From Spirochaetaceae bacterium (GTDB lineage: Bacteria; Spirochaetota; Spirochaetia; DSM-27196; PXBQ01), in the NCBI GenBank assembly GCA_003566875.1, contig PXBQ01000474.1, positions 1 to 7,292 of the forward strand: a stretch of DNA of 7,292 nt. Direction: 5' to 3'. Both the position numbers and the translations under genes were made by a program. The notes under the pieces are model-generated. The model was given only the letters and a program-made list of their open reading frames with translations, made no database searches and had not been told where the DNA came from. The stretch's first letter is position 1; each line of letters opens with the position of its first letter. Shown in pieces: positions 1-6,834 of the stretch.

Positions 1-105
1 ACCGCCACCCCGAGACCTCACCGCATCGACGGCGTCCGCGAACGCGCGCGTGTTGAGTGTCGTACCGTCGCCGGTCGCACCGTACTCAATAATGTTATGA
101 ACCAT
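1..105 (-). CDS. Glycoside hydrolase family 28-like (polygalacturonase-type) protein, N-terminal fragment
   Basis: Only the first 35 codons are inside the window; the gene continues past the left edge. The start ATG (105-103) follows a good ribosome binding site, AAGGGAG on the minus strand, ending about 5 bases upstream. The peptide contains EYGATGDGTTLNTRAF near residues 7-22 and ends in RSRGGG. This Y-G-A-x-G-D-G-T opening followed by a helix and a glycine run is the typical entry into the right-handed beta-helix of pectin-active enzymes, chiefly GH28 and related pectate-lyase-superfamily proteins. There is no signal peptide before the motif, so a cytoplasmic enzyme acting on imported oligosaccharides is inferred. 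It lies 55 bases after the second permease in the same orientation and is probably in the same operon. The catalytic residues are outside the window, so GH28 cannot be separated from other beta-helix families and the substrate is unproven. Confidence 0.72.
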   Translation of the reverse strand, partial: MVHNIIEYGATGDGTTLNTRAFADAVDAVRSRGGG

Positions 106-160
106 TGGTCTCCCTTCTGTTGATCCCGTGTGTCACGTCTCGGACCGGAACGACGTACGA

Positions 161-1051
161 TCATCCTTTTATCCCGGTTGTGACGATTCCTTCGACAAAG
201 TACCGCTGCGCGACGAAGAACAAAGCGATGATCGGCGCGATTGAGAACGTCATCATCGCGTGCAGCGCTCCCCAGTTGACAGCCGCTTGCGCATCGAGAA
301 ACAAGTTCAACGCGAGAGGCATCGGATAGAGCCTCACCGACGTGATATAAATCAGCGGTCCCATGAAATCTTGCCACGTCCACATGAACGTGAAAAGAGC
401 GGCGGTGAAGAGCGCGGGGCGCATGAGCGGAAGCAGAATGCTCCACAAAAAACGGACCCGCGAACAGCCGTCGATGAACGAAGACTCGTCGAGATCGTAC
501 GGTATTCCGCGAATAAACTGCGTGATCAGAAAAATGAAGAACGCCGACGCGCCGAAAAAGTGCGGCACGGTCAGCGGCGCGAAATTGTCGATCCAGCCTA
601 GGTTCATAAAGAGGATGTACCGCGGGACCATCAACACCTGCTCGGGGAGCATCATCGTTACGAGCAGGACCGCGAACCACATTTTCTTCAACGGAAAACG
701 AAAGCGCGAAAACGCGTACGCGGCGAGGCTACACGACAGGACCGTTCCAACGATCGCAAGAGCGGAGATCATCATCGAGTTCAGGAAAAAGCGCCCGAAC
801 GTATGGCCACGGATCGCCGACCACCCTTCGGACCAGTGAGTAAAAACCCAGTTCTCGGGAAGGATGCCGGGGCTTGAAAAAACCTCCACGTTCGGCTTGA
901 ACGTGCTGAAAACGAGCCACACGAGCGGGTACACCATCATAACCCCAAAACCTGCGAGAAAAATGTGCCTTACCGCCGCGGAAGCGCGCGCGCGTATCCG
1001 CGACCGCGCGGCGCGGAGAAACCCGACTCCGGTTCTCGTGTTTTTTTTCAC
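161..1051 (-). CDS. Carbohydrate ABC transporter permease, MalG type (second permease)
   Basis: This 296-residue inner-membrane protein would form the translocation channel with the upstream permease. About six membrane segments are visible: residues 29-51 (with MMVYPLVWLVFSTFKP), about 88-113, 124-148, 165-180, 213-235 and 265-285. The conserved cytoplasmic loop that docks on the ATPase (EAA motif) is at about 187-212, reading LDESSFIDGCS then LLPLMRP, a degenerate but recognisable E-x-x-x-D-G form. The C-terminal VEGIVTTGIKG is typical of MalG-type permeases. The reading frame is open up to 1129, but I chose the GTG at 1051-1049. It starts VKKNTRTG, has GGGAG 8 bases upstream, and avoids a 68-base overlap with the preceding gene. 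The gap to that gene is 10 bases and the ribosome binding site abuts its stop codon, so translation is probably coupled. The family is certain; the sugar is not readable from the permease. Confidence 0.93.
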   Translation of the reverse strand: MKKNTRTGVGFLRAARSRIRARASAAVRHIFLAGFGVMMVYPLVWLVFSTFKPNVEVFSSPGILPENWVFTHWSEGWSAIRGHTFGRFFLNSMMISALAIVGTVLSCSLAAYAFSRFRFPLKKMWFAVLLVTMMLPEQVLMVPRYILFMNLGWIDNFAPLTVPHFFGASAFFIFLITQFIRGIPYDLDESSFIDGCSRVRFLWSILLPLMRPALFTAALFTFMWTWQDFMGPLIYITSVRLYPMPLALNLFLDAQAAVNWGALHAMMTFSIAPIIALFFVAQRYFVEGIVTTGIKG

Positions 1052-1061
1052 AACGGACTCC

Positions 1062-1970
1062 CTAACGCGCCTTCGTCTCGTAGTACACCCAGTACTTCGA
1101 GCCGACGAAGTTGACCGCAGTAACGGCACCGATTATCAAGAGCAGAACCCACGATAACGCGGAGGCATACCCCATATTACCGAAGCGAAACGCCTGATTG
1201 TAAATGTTGAGAACCATGAACATCGTCTCGTTCATCGGTCCGCCGTTCGTGATTATCTTGGCCTGAGTGAACACGCGAAAAGCGTTAATGATGTTCATCG
1301 TCAAGTTGAAGAATATGACAGGCGAGATGAGCGGTACGGTAATCCGGAAAAACTGCCGCACGACTCCCGCACCGTCGATCTCGGCGGACTCGTACATCTC
1401 GTTCGGAACCTGCTTGAGCGCAGCGAGGAAGATCAACATCGACGAACCGAACTGCCACGCCGACAGCAACACCAACATCAACCGTGCGGTGTCCGGGTTC
1501 GCGATCCAGTCCTGCCCCGAGGCCCCGAACAACCCGATCACGTTGTTGAACAAGCCGCGCCGGCCGAACACGCGTCGCCACATTATGGCGACCGCGACGC
1601 CGGATCCGACGAGGCTCGGGATGTAGTAAATCGTCCGATACACGCCGAGCCCTTTGATGCCTTTGTTGAGCAGTACGGCAACAAAAAGCGCGACGGCGAG
1701 CCGAAGCGGGACGGAGAAAATCGCGAAACGAGCTGTGACGTCCATCGACTTGAGAGAGAGACTGTCGGTCACCGCACGTCGGAAGTTCGCAAACCCGACG
1801 TACTCATACTGTGGGTCAAAACTGTAGTTTGTGAACGCGAGGTAAATCGAGTGGGCAAACGGCCACACGGTAAAAACAAAAAGACCGATCAGCCATAACG
1901 ACAAAAACCCGTACGCGGTGCCGAACTCGGCCCATCGGCGTCTTCGCTGCAGTGTCTGTGCTGTATTCAT
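1062..1970 (-). CDS. Carbohydrate ABC transporter permease, MalF/UgpA type (first permease)
   Basis: This 302-residue inner-membrane protein is the partner of the downstream permease. The N-terminus MNTAQTLQRRRRW is short and positively charged and leads into a first membrane segment at about 17-40. Further segments lie near 84-102, 113-133, 163-185, 214-232 and 268-290. The ATPase-docking EAA loop at 191-217 reads EMYESAEIDGAG then ITVPLISP, close to the family consensus E-A-A-x-x-D-G-A. Length and layout are normal for the family without the extra N-terminal domain of enterobacterial MalF. The ATG at 1970-1968 has only a weak Shine-Dalgarno (AGG, 8 bases upstream). It lies 31 bases after the stem of the hairpin at 2001-2026, so its expression is probably kept below that of the binding protein. 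It ends in TAG, 10 bases before the next permease. Confidence 0.94.
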   Translation of the reverse strand: MNTAQTLQRRRRWAEFGTAYGFLSLWLIGLFVFTVWPFAHSIYLAFTNYSFDPQYEYVGFANFRRAVTDSLSLKSMDVTARFAIFSVPLRLAVALFVAVLLNKGIKGLGVYRTIYYIPSLVGSGVAVAIMWRRVFGRRGLFNNVIGLFGASGQDWIANPDTARLMLVLLSAWQFGSSMLIFLAALKQVPNEMYESAEIDGAGVVRQFFRITVPLISPVIFFNLTMNIINAFRVFTQAKIITNGGPMNETMFMVLNIYNQAFRFGNMGYASALSWVLLLIIGAVTAVNFVGSKYWVYYETKAR

Positions 1971-2000
1971 TCCCGAAACCTGTACGACAAAAATGATTCA

Positions 2001-2026
2001 GACGGCGGATTTTGAGATCCGCCGTC
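2001..2026 (-). terminator. Hairpin between binding-protein and permease genes (weak terminator or mRNA stabiliser)
   Basis: A perfect 10-bp inverted repeat, gacggcggat (2001-2010) and atccgccgtc (2017-2026), encloses a 6-base loop. On the transcribed minus strand it is followed 7 bases later by a run of five T (1993-1989). The T-run is too short and too far from the stem for a strong intrinsic terminator. Partial termination, or protection of the upstream binding-protein mRNA from 3' decay, is more likely. Both are known ways of making binding protein in excess of permease. Confidence 0.65.
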
Positions 2027-2052
2027 CCACCCGACGATCGGCGAAACCCGAC

Positions 2053-2070
2053 CCGGCGCGTTGGCGCCGG
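2053..2070 (-). repeat. Second hairpin just after the binding-protein stop codon
   Basis: A perfect 7-bp GC-only inverted repeat, ccggcgc (2053-2059) and gcgccgg (2064-2070), has a 4-base loop. It starts 11 bases after the binding-protein stop codon in the direction of transcription. No T-run follows. An alternative pairing of the flanking CCCGGC and GCCGGG is also possible. Together with the hairpin at 2001-2026 it makes a tandem structure in the only sizeable gap within the transporter genes, consistent with a 3'-end mRNA stabiliser. Confidence 0.5.
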
Positions 2071-2081
2071 CCGGGCTCACG

Positions 2082-3389
2082 TCACATTCCGAGATTGCGA
2101 GCGTGTTCGATGATCTTCTCGACCGTTCGTTCGATGCTTTGGCGACCGAACGCGAGAGCCTGTTCTTCCGCCCGCTGAAGACTGGAAAACTCGCTGTGCG
2201 CTTCGTGCGGTCCGACGAAAGACACTACCTCGCGGTTCGCGACGACCCAGTTATGGACATCGAATTGAACCTGCGAGCCCGCATCCAGCCCTTGCTCGAT
2301 GAGCGCCTCGCGGAAGTGCCGGTTCGCGGGGATTCCGTTCTCGGTGCCGAAAATCAACCCTGCGTCGAGATCGTTTCGGAGGAAGCTCACGAGAGCGGCC
2401 GCCGCCTGCGGGTGTCGCGACTGAGAGCTGATCTGGGTGCTAATCCCCGCGCCGATCTCGTCGCTCGGATATCGGCCGTCCGGAGGAGCGATCATCTTGA
2501 GGTCGTCGGGAGTGTTAGCCTGGAACCGCGAATACGAGCCGAGAGCAGTCGACATCATCGCGGCATCGCGCGTCACGATCGGGCTGTTGGCGCCGTCGTC
2601 GGCCTGAACGCTGATCTCGGCTGACGTCGCGGCTCCACTGTCGCGCAGCGCTCCCCACCACCGGTACGTGTCGCGGAGTTGCTCCGCCGTCTGCGTGAGC
2701 CCGTCAGGGCCGCTGATCGCCGCGCCGTGCGCCGCAAGATCCCACGACCTTCGTCCGAAACTACCGTACGATATACCCGCACTCTCGTCGAGAACGCCGT
2801 GGACGGTGCCGCCGCTCCGGTCGTACACGAGTTGGGCAATTTCGGCCATGTCTTCCCACGTCCAGTCGGATTTCGGCAACTCGATCCCCAGTTCATCAAA
2901 GAGAGTCGCGTTGATCAGGTACCCAGCACGCACCGACTCCGACACGGGTATTCCAGTCAGACGACCGGCCGGATCGTACGACGTGATCTCGTCGAGCTGA
3001 ACGTCGTTGAACGCGCTCAAGTCGATGTCAAAATCGCGTATGTCGGCGCGCGCACCCAACGGAAGCACCTGCCAGGGGCCGTCGTGCCCGGCAACAAAGA
3101 CGTCAGGCTGGTTGTTCGCTGCCATCTGCGTACGCAGCCGGTCGATGTACCCGTCCCATCCGCTGAACTCCGCCTCGACGCGGATGTTCGGGTTCCGTTC
3201 CATAAAGAGCTCGAGCATGTCCTGATACGCGTTGTGTCTCGTCTCTCCTCCCCACCACGAAAAGCGCAGCGTGATCTGCTCATCCGTCGCTGCCGCTTTC
3301 TCGGAGCGTCCGGCACCAAAAATCGGTGCCGCGAGGAGAACGAGAATCACGGCTAAAGCGACTCGAAATGTCCAGTGTGATCGAATCAT
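2082..3389 (-). CDS. ABC transporter extracellular sugar-binding protein (family 1)
   Basis: This 435-residue periplasmic protein would capture the sugar and deliver it to the two permeases encoded next. It has a clear signal peptide: a basic start MIRSHWTFR, a hydrophobic core VALAVILVLLAAPIFG, then GAGRSEKAAA. The mature part opens with ITLRFSWWGGE and YQDMLELFMERNPNI, typical of family 1 carbohydrate-binding proteins, and the C-terminal part has AAALVSFLRND and GIPANRHFREALIE, also characteristic. There is no lipobox cysteine and no cysteine anywhere in the protein, so it is probably soluble in a periplasm. The frame is open to 3539, but I chose the ATG at 3389-3387 because it begins the signal peptide and has AAGGGGG ending 8 bases upstream. 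A 153-base gap upstream suggests its own promoter. The ligand is not readable from the sequence; the neighbouring GH28-like gene points to pectin oligosaccharides. Confidence 0.93.
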   Translation of the reverse strand: MIRSHWTFRVALAVILVLLAAPIFGAGRSEKAAATDEQITLRFSWWGGETRHNAYQDMLELFMERNPNIRVEAEFSGWDGYIDRLRTQMAANNQPDVFVAGHDGPWQVLPLGARADIRDFDIDLSAFNDVQLDEITSYDPAGRLTGIPVSESVRAGYLINATLFDELGIELPKSDWTWEDMAEIAQLVYDRSGGTVHGVLDESAGISYGSFGRRSWDLAAHGAAISGPDGLTQTAEQLRDTYRWWGALRDSGAATSAEISVQADDGANSPIVTRDAAMMSTALGSYSRFQANTPDDLKMIAPPDGRYPSDEIGAGISTQISSQSRHPQAAAALVSFLRNDLDAGLIFGTENGIPANRHFREALIEQGLDAGSQVQFDVHNWVVANREVVSFVGPHEAHSEFSSLQRAEEQALAFGRQSIERTVEKIIEHARNLGM

Positions 3390-3410
3390 AAACCAAACCC
3401 CCTTGGTCGT

Positions 3411-3430
3411 GTGCGACGTCTTTATCGCAC
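3411..3430 (-). promoter_or_regulatory. Inverted repeat just upstream of the binding-protein ribosome binding site
   Basis: Half-sites gtgcga (3411-3416) and tcgcac (3425-3430) are exact inverted repeats separated by 8 bases that include TTTA. The site lies about 10 bases upstream of the AAGGGGG ribosome binding site of the binding-protein gene. It could be an operator or a short hairpin in the mRNA leader. A convincing -35/-10 pair was not found in this 153-base gap, although the gap is the expected place for the response regulator to act. A 6-bp repeat is short, so chance is possible. Confidence 0.35.
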
Positions 3431-3542
3431 GGTTTTTCCAGCTCCGGAGTGGACCTGCGGACGCCCATACGAACATCCTCGGCCAGTATGCACGGGGTTC
3501 TCCCGGCTCGCTACGTGAAACTTTTTGCTTCGTGTTCAATTT

Positions 3543-5075
3543 TTACTCGTCGAGCGTACCGTTAATCTCGACCTCGGTATCGCACGGACGGTGGAGAAGC
3601 TGAAATCTTCCGGGAGTCACGCCGACGAGTCGCTTGAAAACCTGGCCGAAGTACCGAGGATCACCGAACCCGGTCTGTTCCGCGACATCGCGTATCCGCG
3701 AACCGTCTGAGAGGAGCAGCCGCTTCGCGTTCTCGATCCGGTACTGCGTCAAGTAATCGATATAGTTCATCCCTTTCCTGCTTTTGAACCAGACCGAGAA
3801 ACGGCTCGCGTTCATCCCCACGTGTTCGGCGACGTCGTCGAGCGAGATCGGCGACCGGTACGATCGATGGATAAAATCGAGGGCGCGAGAGAGTCTCGCA
3901 TCGGCCCGCTCCTGCGAGCGCAACCGAAAGACTGTGGCCTGGACGGCGGCGGTCGCGTCCGTGAACCGGGTCGCGAGCTCATGAACCGAATAAGCGTCGT
4001 CGATCAAACTGAAAAGATCGGGTATCGAGGCGATCGCCGATTCGACGTCCGTCCCGATTCTTCCGCCCGCGCCGACGGCGAGAAGCCGCTGAACACCGAC
4101 GGCCAGGAAGAACGCCGCGCGTCGGATCGCATCGGCGGAAGCCCCGTACCGAATCAACCGCTCGAACAAGCCCCTGACTTCAGCGCTGCAGTCCGCGTCG
4201 TCGAGCATCGCGATCTTCTCGGCAAGCGCGCCCGCCTCCACCATTGCCTCGCATACCATTTTCTGATCGGCAACTGGGATGTCCTCGGACCGAATGAGAC
4301 ACCGGTCCGGCATCACGAACCGTGCAGCGGCTGCGTTCCGCGCCTCAAGAAACGCCTCGCGTAGGTTGGTGGTGCCGCGTTGCGACCGACTCATGCCGGC
4401 GTGCAGATCGTGCCTCTCAAGCCACGCACAGAACTCTTCGCACGACTCGATGCCGACAAGAACCGTCCACTCGCCGTGCCGAAGAGTCGAGCAACCCCGA
4501 ACACCCTCGACACTTTGAGTCATCAAAGTGAGATCGCGTTCGGTCGTCACGACGAACACGGCGAACTCCCGTTCTCCGTCGTCGCCGTGATCCAGTAAAG
4601 CGAGGTCCTGTGCATCGGACGCGACGCGTCGGTCCAGAAGCCGTTCGCGAAACCAGAAGTCGCGCGCAATTCGCTTCGTCCAGTGTTTCTGGTTCTCACG
4701 TTCGGCGAGAACGTCCGCGGCGTCCTGCAGAGCCAGCCCGAACTCTTCGTCGTCGATCGGCTTTAAGACGTACCGAAAAACACCGTGCCGCAAGGCTTCT
4801 TGGGCGAAAGAAAACTCGCTGTGTCCGGAAAGCAGAATCACAAGAACATCAGGGAGTGAGGACCGCATAGCGGCGGCGAGCTCGATCCCGGTCATCCCGG
4901 GCATACGAACGTCGGCAATGACAACGTCGACGGGGTGCGATTTACACCACGCGAAAGCAGCGCGCGGATCGAGGAAGGCCGCTGCGAGTTCCACGCCGTA
5001 CGACTCCCACGGGAACACGGTGAGACCATCGATCGCGAGCTGCTCGTCGTCGACAAGAATCGCGTGAAGAATCAC
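3543..5075 (-). CDS. YesN-type response regulator (receiver domain plus AraC-type DNA-binding domain)
   Basis: This 510-residue cytoplasmic transcription regulator is the partner of the upstream kinase. The receiver domain (about 1-120) has the acidic pair D9-D10, the phosphoacceptor D55 in VVIADVRMPG, S83 in LLSGHSEF and K105 in YVLKP, all the residues needed for phosphorylation and switching. A poorly conserved middle section (about 130-390) matches the usual spacer of long YesN-type regulators. The C-terminal AraC domain (about 393-495) has two helix-turn-helix units, SLDDVAEHVGMNASRFSVWF at 411-430 and RIRDVAEQTGFGDPRYFGQV at 460-479, ending in the signature FKRLVGVTPGRF. The start is GTG at 5075-5073, overlapping the kinase stop as GTGA, with GGAGG 6 bases upstream, so the two proteins are translationally coupled. 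The probable target is the transporter operon immediately downstream. It is longer than B. subtilis YesN, as is common for this group in Paenibacillus and spirochaetes. Confidence 0.95.
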   Translation of the reverse strand: MILHAILVDDEQLAIDGLTVFPWESYGVELAAAFLDPRAAFAWCKSHPVDVVIADVRMPGMTGIELAAAMRSSLPDVLVILLSGHSEFSFAQEALRHGVFRYVLKPIDDEEFGLALQDAADVLAERENQKHWTKRIARDFWFRERLLDRRVASDAQDLALLDHGDDGEREFAVFVVTTERDLTLMTQSVEGVRGCSTLRHGEWTVLVGIESCEEFCAWLERHDLHAGMSRSQRGTTNLREAFLEARNAAAARFVMPDRCLIRSEDIPVADQKMVCEAMVEAGALAEKIAMLDDADCSAEVRGLFERLIRYGASADAIRRAAFFLAVGVQRLLAVGAGGRIGTDVESAIASIPDLFSLIDDAYSVHELATRFTDATAAVQATVFRLRSQERADARLSRALDFIHRSYRSPISLDDVAEHVGMNASRFSVWFKSRKGMNYIDYLTQYRIENAKRLLLSDGSRIRDVAEQTGFGDPRYFGQVFKRLVGVTPGRFQLLHRPCDTEVEINGTLDE

Positions 5076-6796
5076 TTCGGTCCTCCGCGGCTGCCGTTAC
5101 TGGAGGGCAACCGGACGGTAACGGTTGTGCCGGTTCCGAGCCGGCTGTCGATCGTGAGGCCGAATTGGGATCCGGATCGCGTGCGAATCCTCTCGTCGAT
5201 GTTTCGTAGCCCGATACGGCTTACGCTCGAGAGGTGCGTTTCGCGCACGCGTCGGAGCGTCTCCGGCTCAAGTCCGACACCGGTGTCGCAGACCTCCAAC
5301 ACAAGGTGCTCCCCACCGCGTTCGGTCCATGCGGTCACGCGAACTTCACCGCCTTCGGCCGACGGCTCGATTCCGTGGATGATCGCGTTCTCTACCAGCG
5401 GCTGAAGCGAGAAACGCGGGATCGAGAGCTTTTCGAGCTCTTCAGGCACGTCAACCGTTACCGTGAGCCGCGAGCCGAAACGAATCTTTTGAATCTGCGT
5501 GTACAGACGGACGTACTCGAGTTCTTTCGAGAGCGGTACTTCATGGCAGTTCTCGTACACGACCATCGAGAACATGCGCGACAATGCGCCGACCATTCGG
5601 GTGATGTCGTCCGCGCCTTTGAGCCGCGCGAGAGCGCCGATCGAGTTCAGCGTGTTATTGAGAAAATGCGGGTTGATCTGGGCCTGAAGCGCGTCCCATT
5701 CGGCGTCTCGTCTGTGGATCTGCTCGACGTATACCTCTTCGATGAGCTGATTGAGACGTTCGAGCATCCGATTGTACGTCCGCGCCAGCTCGCCGATCTC
5801 GTCATCGGTCTCGACAACGGCCGGGACGTTCGTGCTTCCATCGCCGAACTGCTCGATCGTCGTCGCGAGCCGGCGAATCGGGCCAATAACTCGATAAGAA
5901 AAACGAACCCACGCGGCCGCGGTGAGCAGCATTACCACCAGAATGGAAATCACCATAAACCATTGAAGATCGAGCGAGCCGCGCAGCATGCTCGCGGCCG
6001 ACACCACCATGACCAAGTCCAGCCCTGCAGCGCCGATCGGCGTCGAGACGACGTAAAATCCGCCTACGGCCTTCTCGATGGTAACGGAACCTCCGGCATC
6101 GGCGCCTGACACATACTCGCGAATATCGACCGGCACCGTCCGTCGTCCGATAATCACACCGTCCTCGCGATGGAGGAGTAACAACTCGCGGTCTCGTCCG
6201 TCGCGGAACCGCCCGAGGATATTTTCTACGCGGTGTAACGGCACGTGCGCGAACGCGACACCAATCGGCCGGTCCGTTTGGGACGGCGTCAGCCTGCGGC
6301 CGATCACGAGGCTCCGCGCATTCTCGGCGATGAACCACACGACGCCCGAGCTCGCGTCAAAGACGGGAGCGTACTGCGGAGCGTCGCGCACCCGTGAGAA
6401 GAGGTGGAATCCGGGTAGGCCACTGCGGTACGAGAAACCGTTCTCCGCGTGAATCTCGAGTTGACCGATTTCGGGACGAAAGGCGACCATCCCCGCGATC
6501 TCATCGGCTACCGTTCGGAACACGAGCAGCGCCTCGTACGTGTCGACGAAACGATCGTTTTCGATTGCCTCGCGAACGACACGGGTGTCGGTAATGTAAC
6601 GAAAGGTGTTCTCAACCTCGTTCAGGTACGACTCCAGATAACCGGCGTTCAGCTTCATGAACTGAGACGCAATATCGAGCGTCTGGGTCTCGACGACGCG
6701 ATCGAGACGAACGCGCAGGACACCGACGAGGACAACGCCGGGAATAATCGTGAGAACGGCGATTAGAGCGAGGGCCTTCGTACGAATGCTTGCCAC
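5072..6796 (-). CDS. YesM-type sensor histidine kinase
   Basis: This membrane kinase would sense an extracytoplasmic signal and phosphorylate the response regulator that follows. From the GTG at 6796 (574 residues) the order is: membrane segment 8-29; extracytoplasmic sensor domain of about 250 residues, probably Cache-like; membrane segment 278-298; HAMP linker about 300-354 with the conserved DEIGELARTYNRM; His_kinase domain about 364-444 with the phosphoacceptor H377 in QINPHFLNNTLNSI; and ATPase domain with N470 in QPLVENAIIHGIE, D504 in CDTGVGL and GLRN near 529-532. The usual YesM motif is PHFLYNTL; here N replaces Y. The start is uncertain. The longest frame begins at GTG 6829, which has no ribosome binding site. 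GTG 6796 gives VASIRTKALAL, like the family's usual start, but its GAGGG is 12 bases upstream, further than ideal. The gene overlaps the regulator by 4 bases. Confidence 0.94.
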   Translation of the reverse strand: MASIRTKALALIAVLTIIPGVVLVGVLRVRLDRVVETQTLDIASQFMKLNAGYLESYLNEVENTFRYITDTRVVREAIENDRFVDTYEALLVFRTVADEIAGMVAFRPEIGQLEIHAENGFSYRSGLPGFHLFSRVRDAPQYAPVFDASSGVVWFIAENARSLVIGRRLTPSQTDRPIGVAFAHVPLHRVENILGRFRDGRDRELLLLHREDGVIIGRRTVPVDIREYVSGADAGGSVTIEKAVGGFYVVSTPIGAAGLDLVMVVSAASMLRGSLDLQWFMVISILVVMLLTAAAWVRFSYRVIGPIRRLATTIEQFGDGSTNVPAVVETDDEIGELARTYNRMLERLNQLIEEVYVEQIHRRDAEWDALQAQINPHFLNNTLNSIGALARLKGADDITRMVGALSRMFSMVVYENCHEVPLSKELEYVRLYTQIQKIRFGSRLTVTVDVPEELEKLSIPRFSLQPLVENAIIHGIEPSAEGGEVRVTAWTERGGEHLVLEVCDTGVGLEPETLRRVRETHLSSVSRIGLRNIDERIRTRSGSQFGLTIDSRLGTGTTVTVRLPSSNGSRGGPK

Positions 6797-6802
6797 ACGA
6801 GC

Positions 6803-6831
6803 ATCGTACCCTCGGCCGTGACGCGGCACAA
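6803..6831 (-). promoter_or_regulatory. Candidate promoter for the kinase-regulator operon
   Basis: On the minus strand TTGTGC (6831-6826) and TACGAT (6808-6803) are separated by exactly 17 bases, an acceptable spacing for a housekeeping promoter, though the matches are only 3/6 and 4/6. Transcription would begin near 6796, at the chosen GTG start of the kinase, giving a leaderless or almost leaderless message. The A-tract repeats at 6835-6867 would then lie at about -39 to -71, where upstream promoter elements or activators act. If the kinase really starts at 6829 this promoter is impossible. Confidence 0.25.
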
Positions 6832-6834
6832 GTG

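Noticed and set aside
18..680. Open frame of 220 codons on the minus strand overlapping the second permease and the hydrolase start
   Set aside because: It is in a different frame from the permease, has arginine-rich composition without membrane segments, and runs through two well-supported genes and the gap between them.
1052..1129. N-terminal extension of the second permease to an upstream start at 1129
   Set aside because: It would overlap the first permease by 68 bases and adds an arginine-rich stretch not seen in the family. The GTG at 1051 has a well-placed ribosome binding site.
2679..3356. Open frame of 225 codons on the plus strand
   Set aside because: It is antisense to the binding-protein gene, with no domain and arginine-rich low-quality sequence. 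The binding protein explains the region.
3451..3468. Sigma-54-like TGGC...TT element in the gap before the binding-protein gene
   Set aside because: The spacing between the two elements is one base off the invariant -24/-12 arrangement and the second element lacks the required GC, so it does not qualify.
3390..3539. N-terminal extension of the binding protein by 50 residues
   Set aside because: It would bury the signal peptide inside the protein and lacks a ribosome binding site. The ATG at 3389 has AAGGGGG upstream.
5234..6109. Long open frame of 291 codons on the plus strand
   Set aside because: It lies wholly antisense to the sensor kinase, whose domains and motifs are intact. The peptide is rich in R, H, D and E with no recognisable domain, as expected for an antisense shadow in GC-rich DNA.
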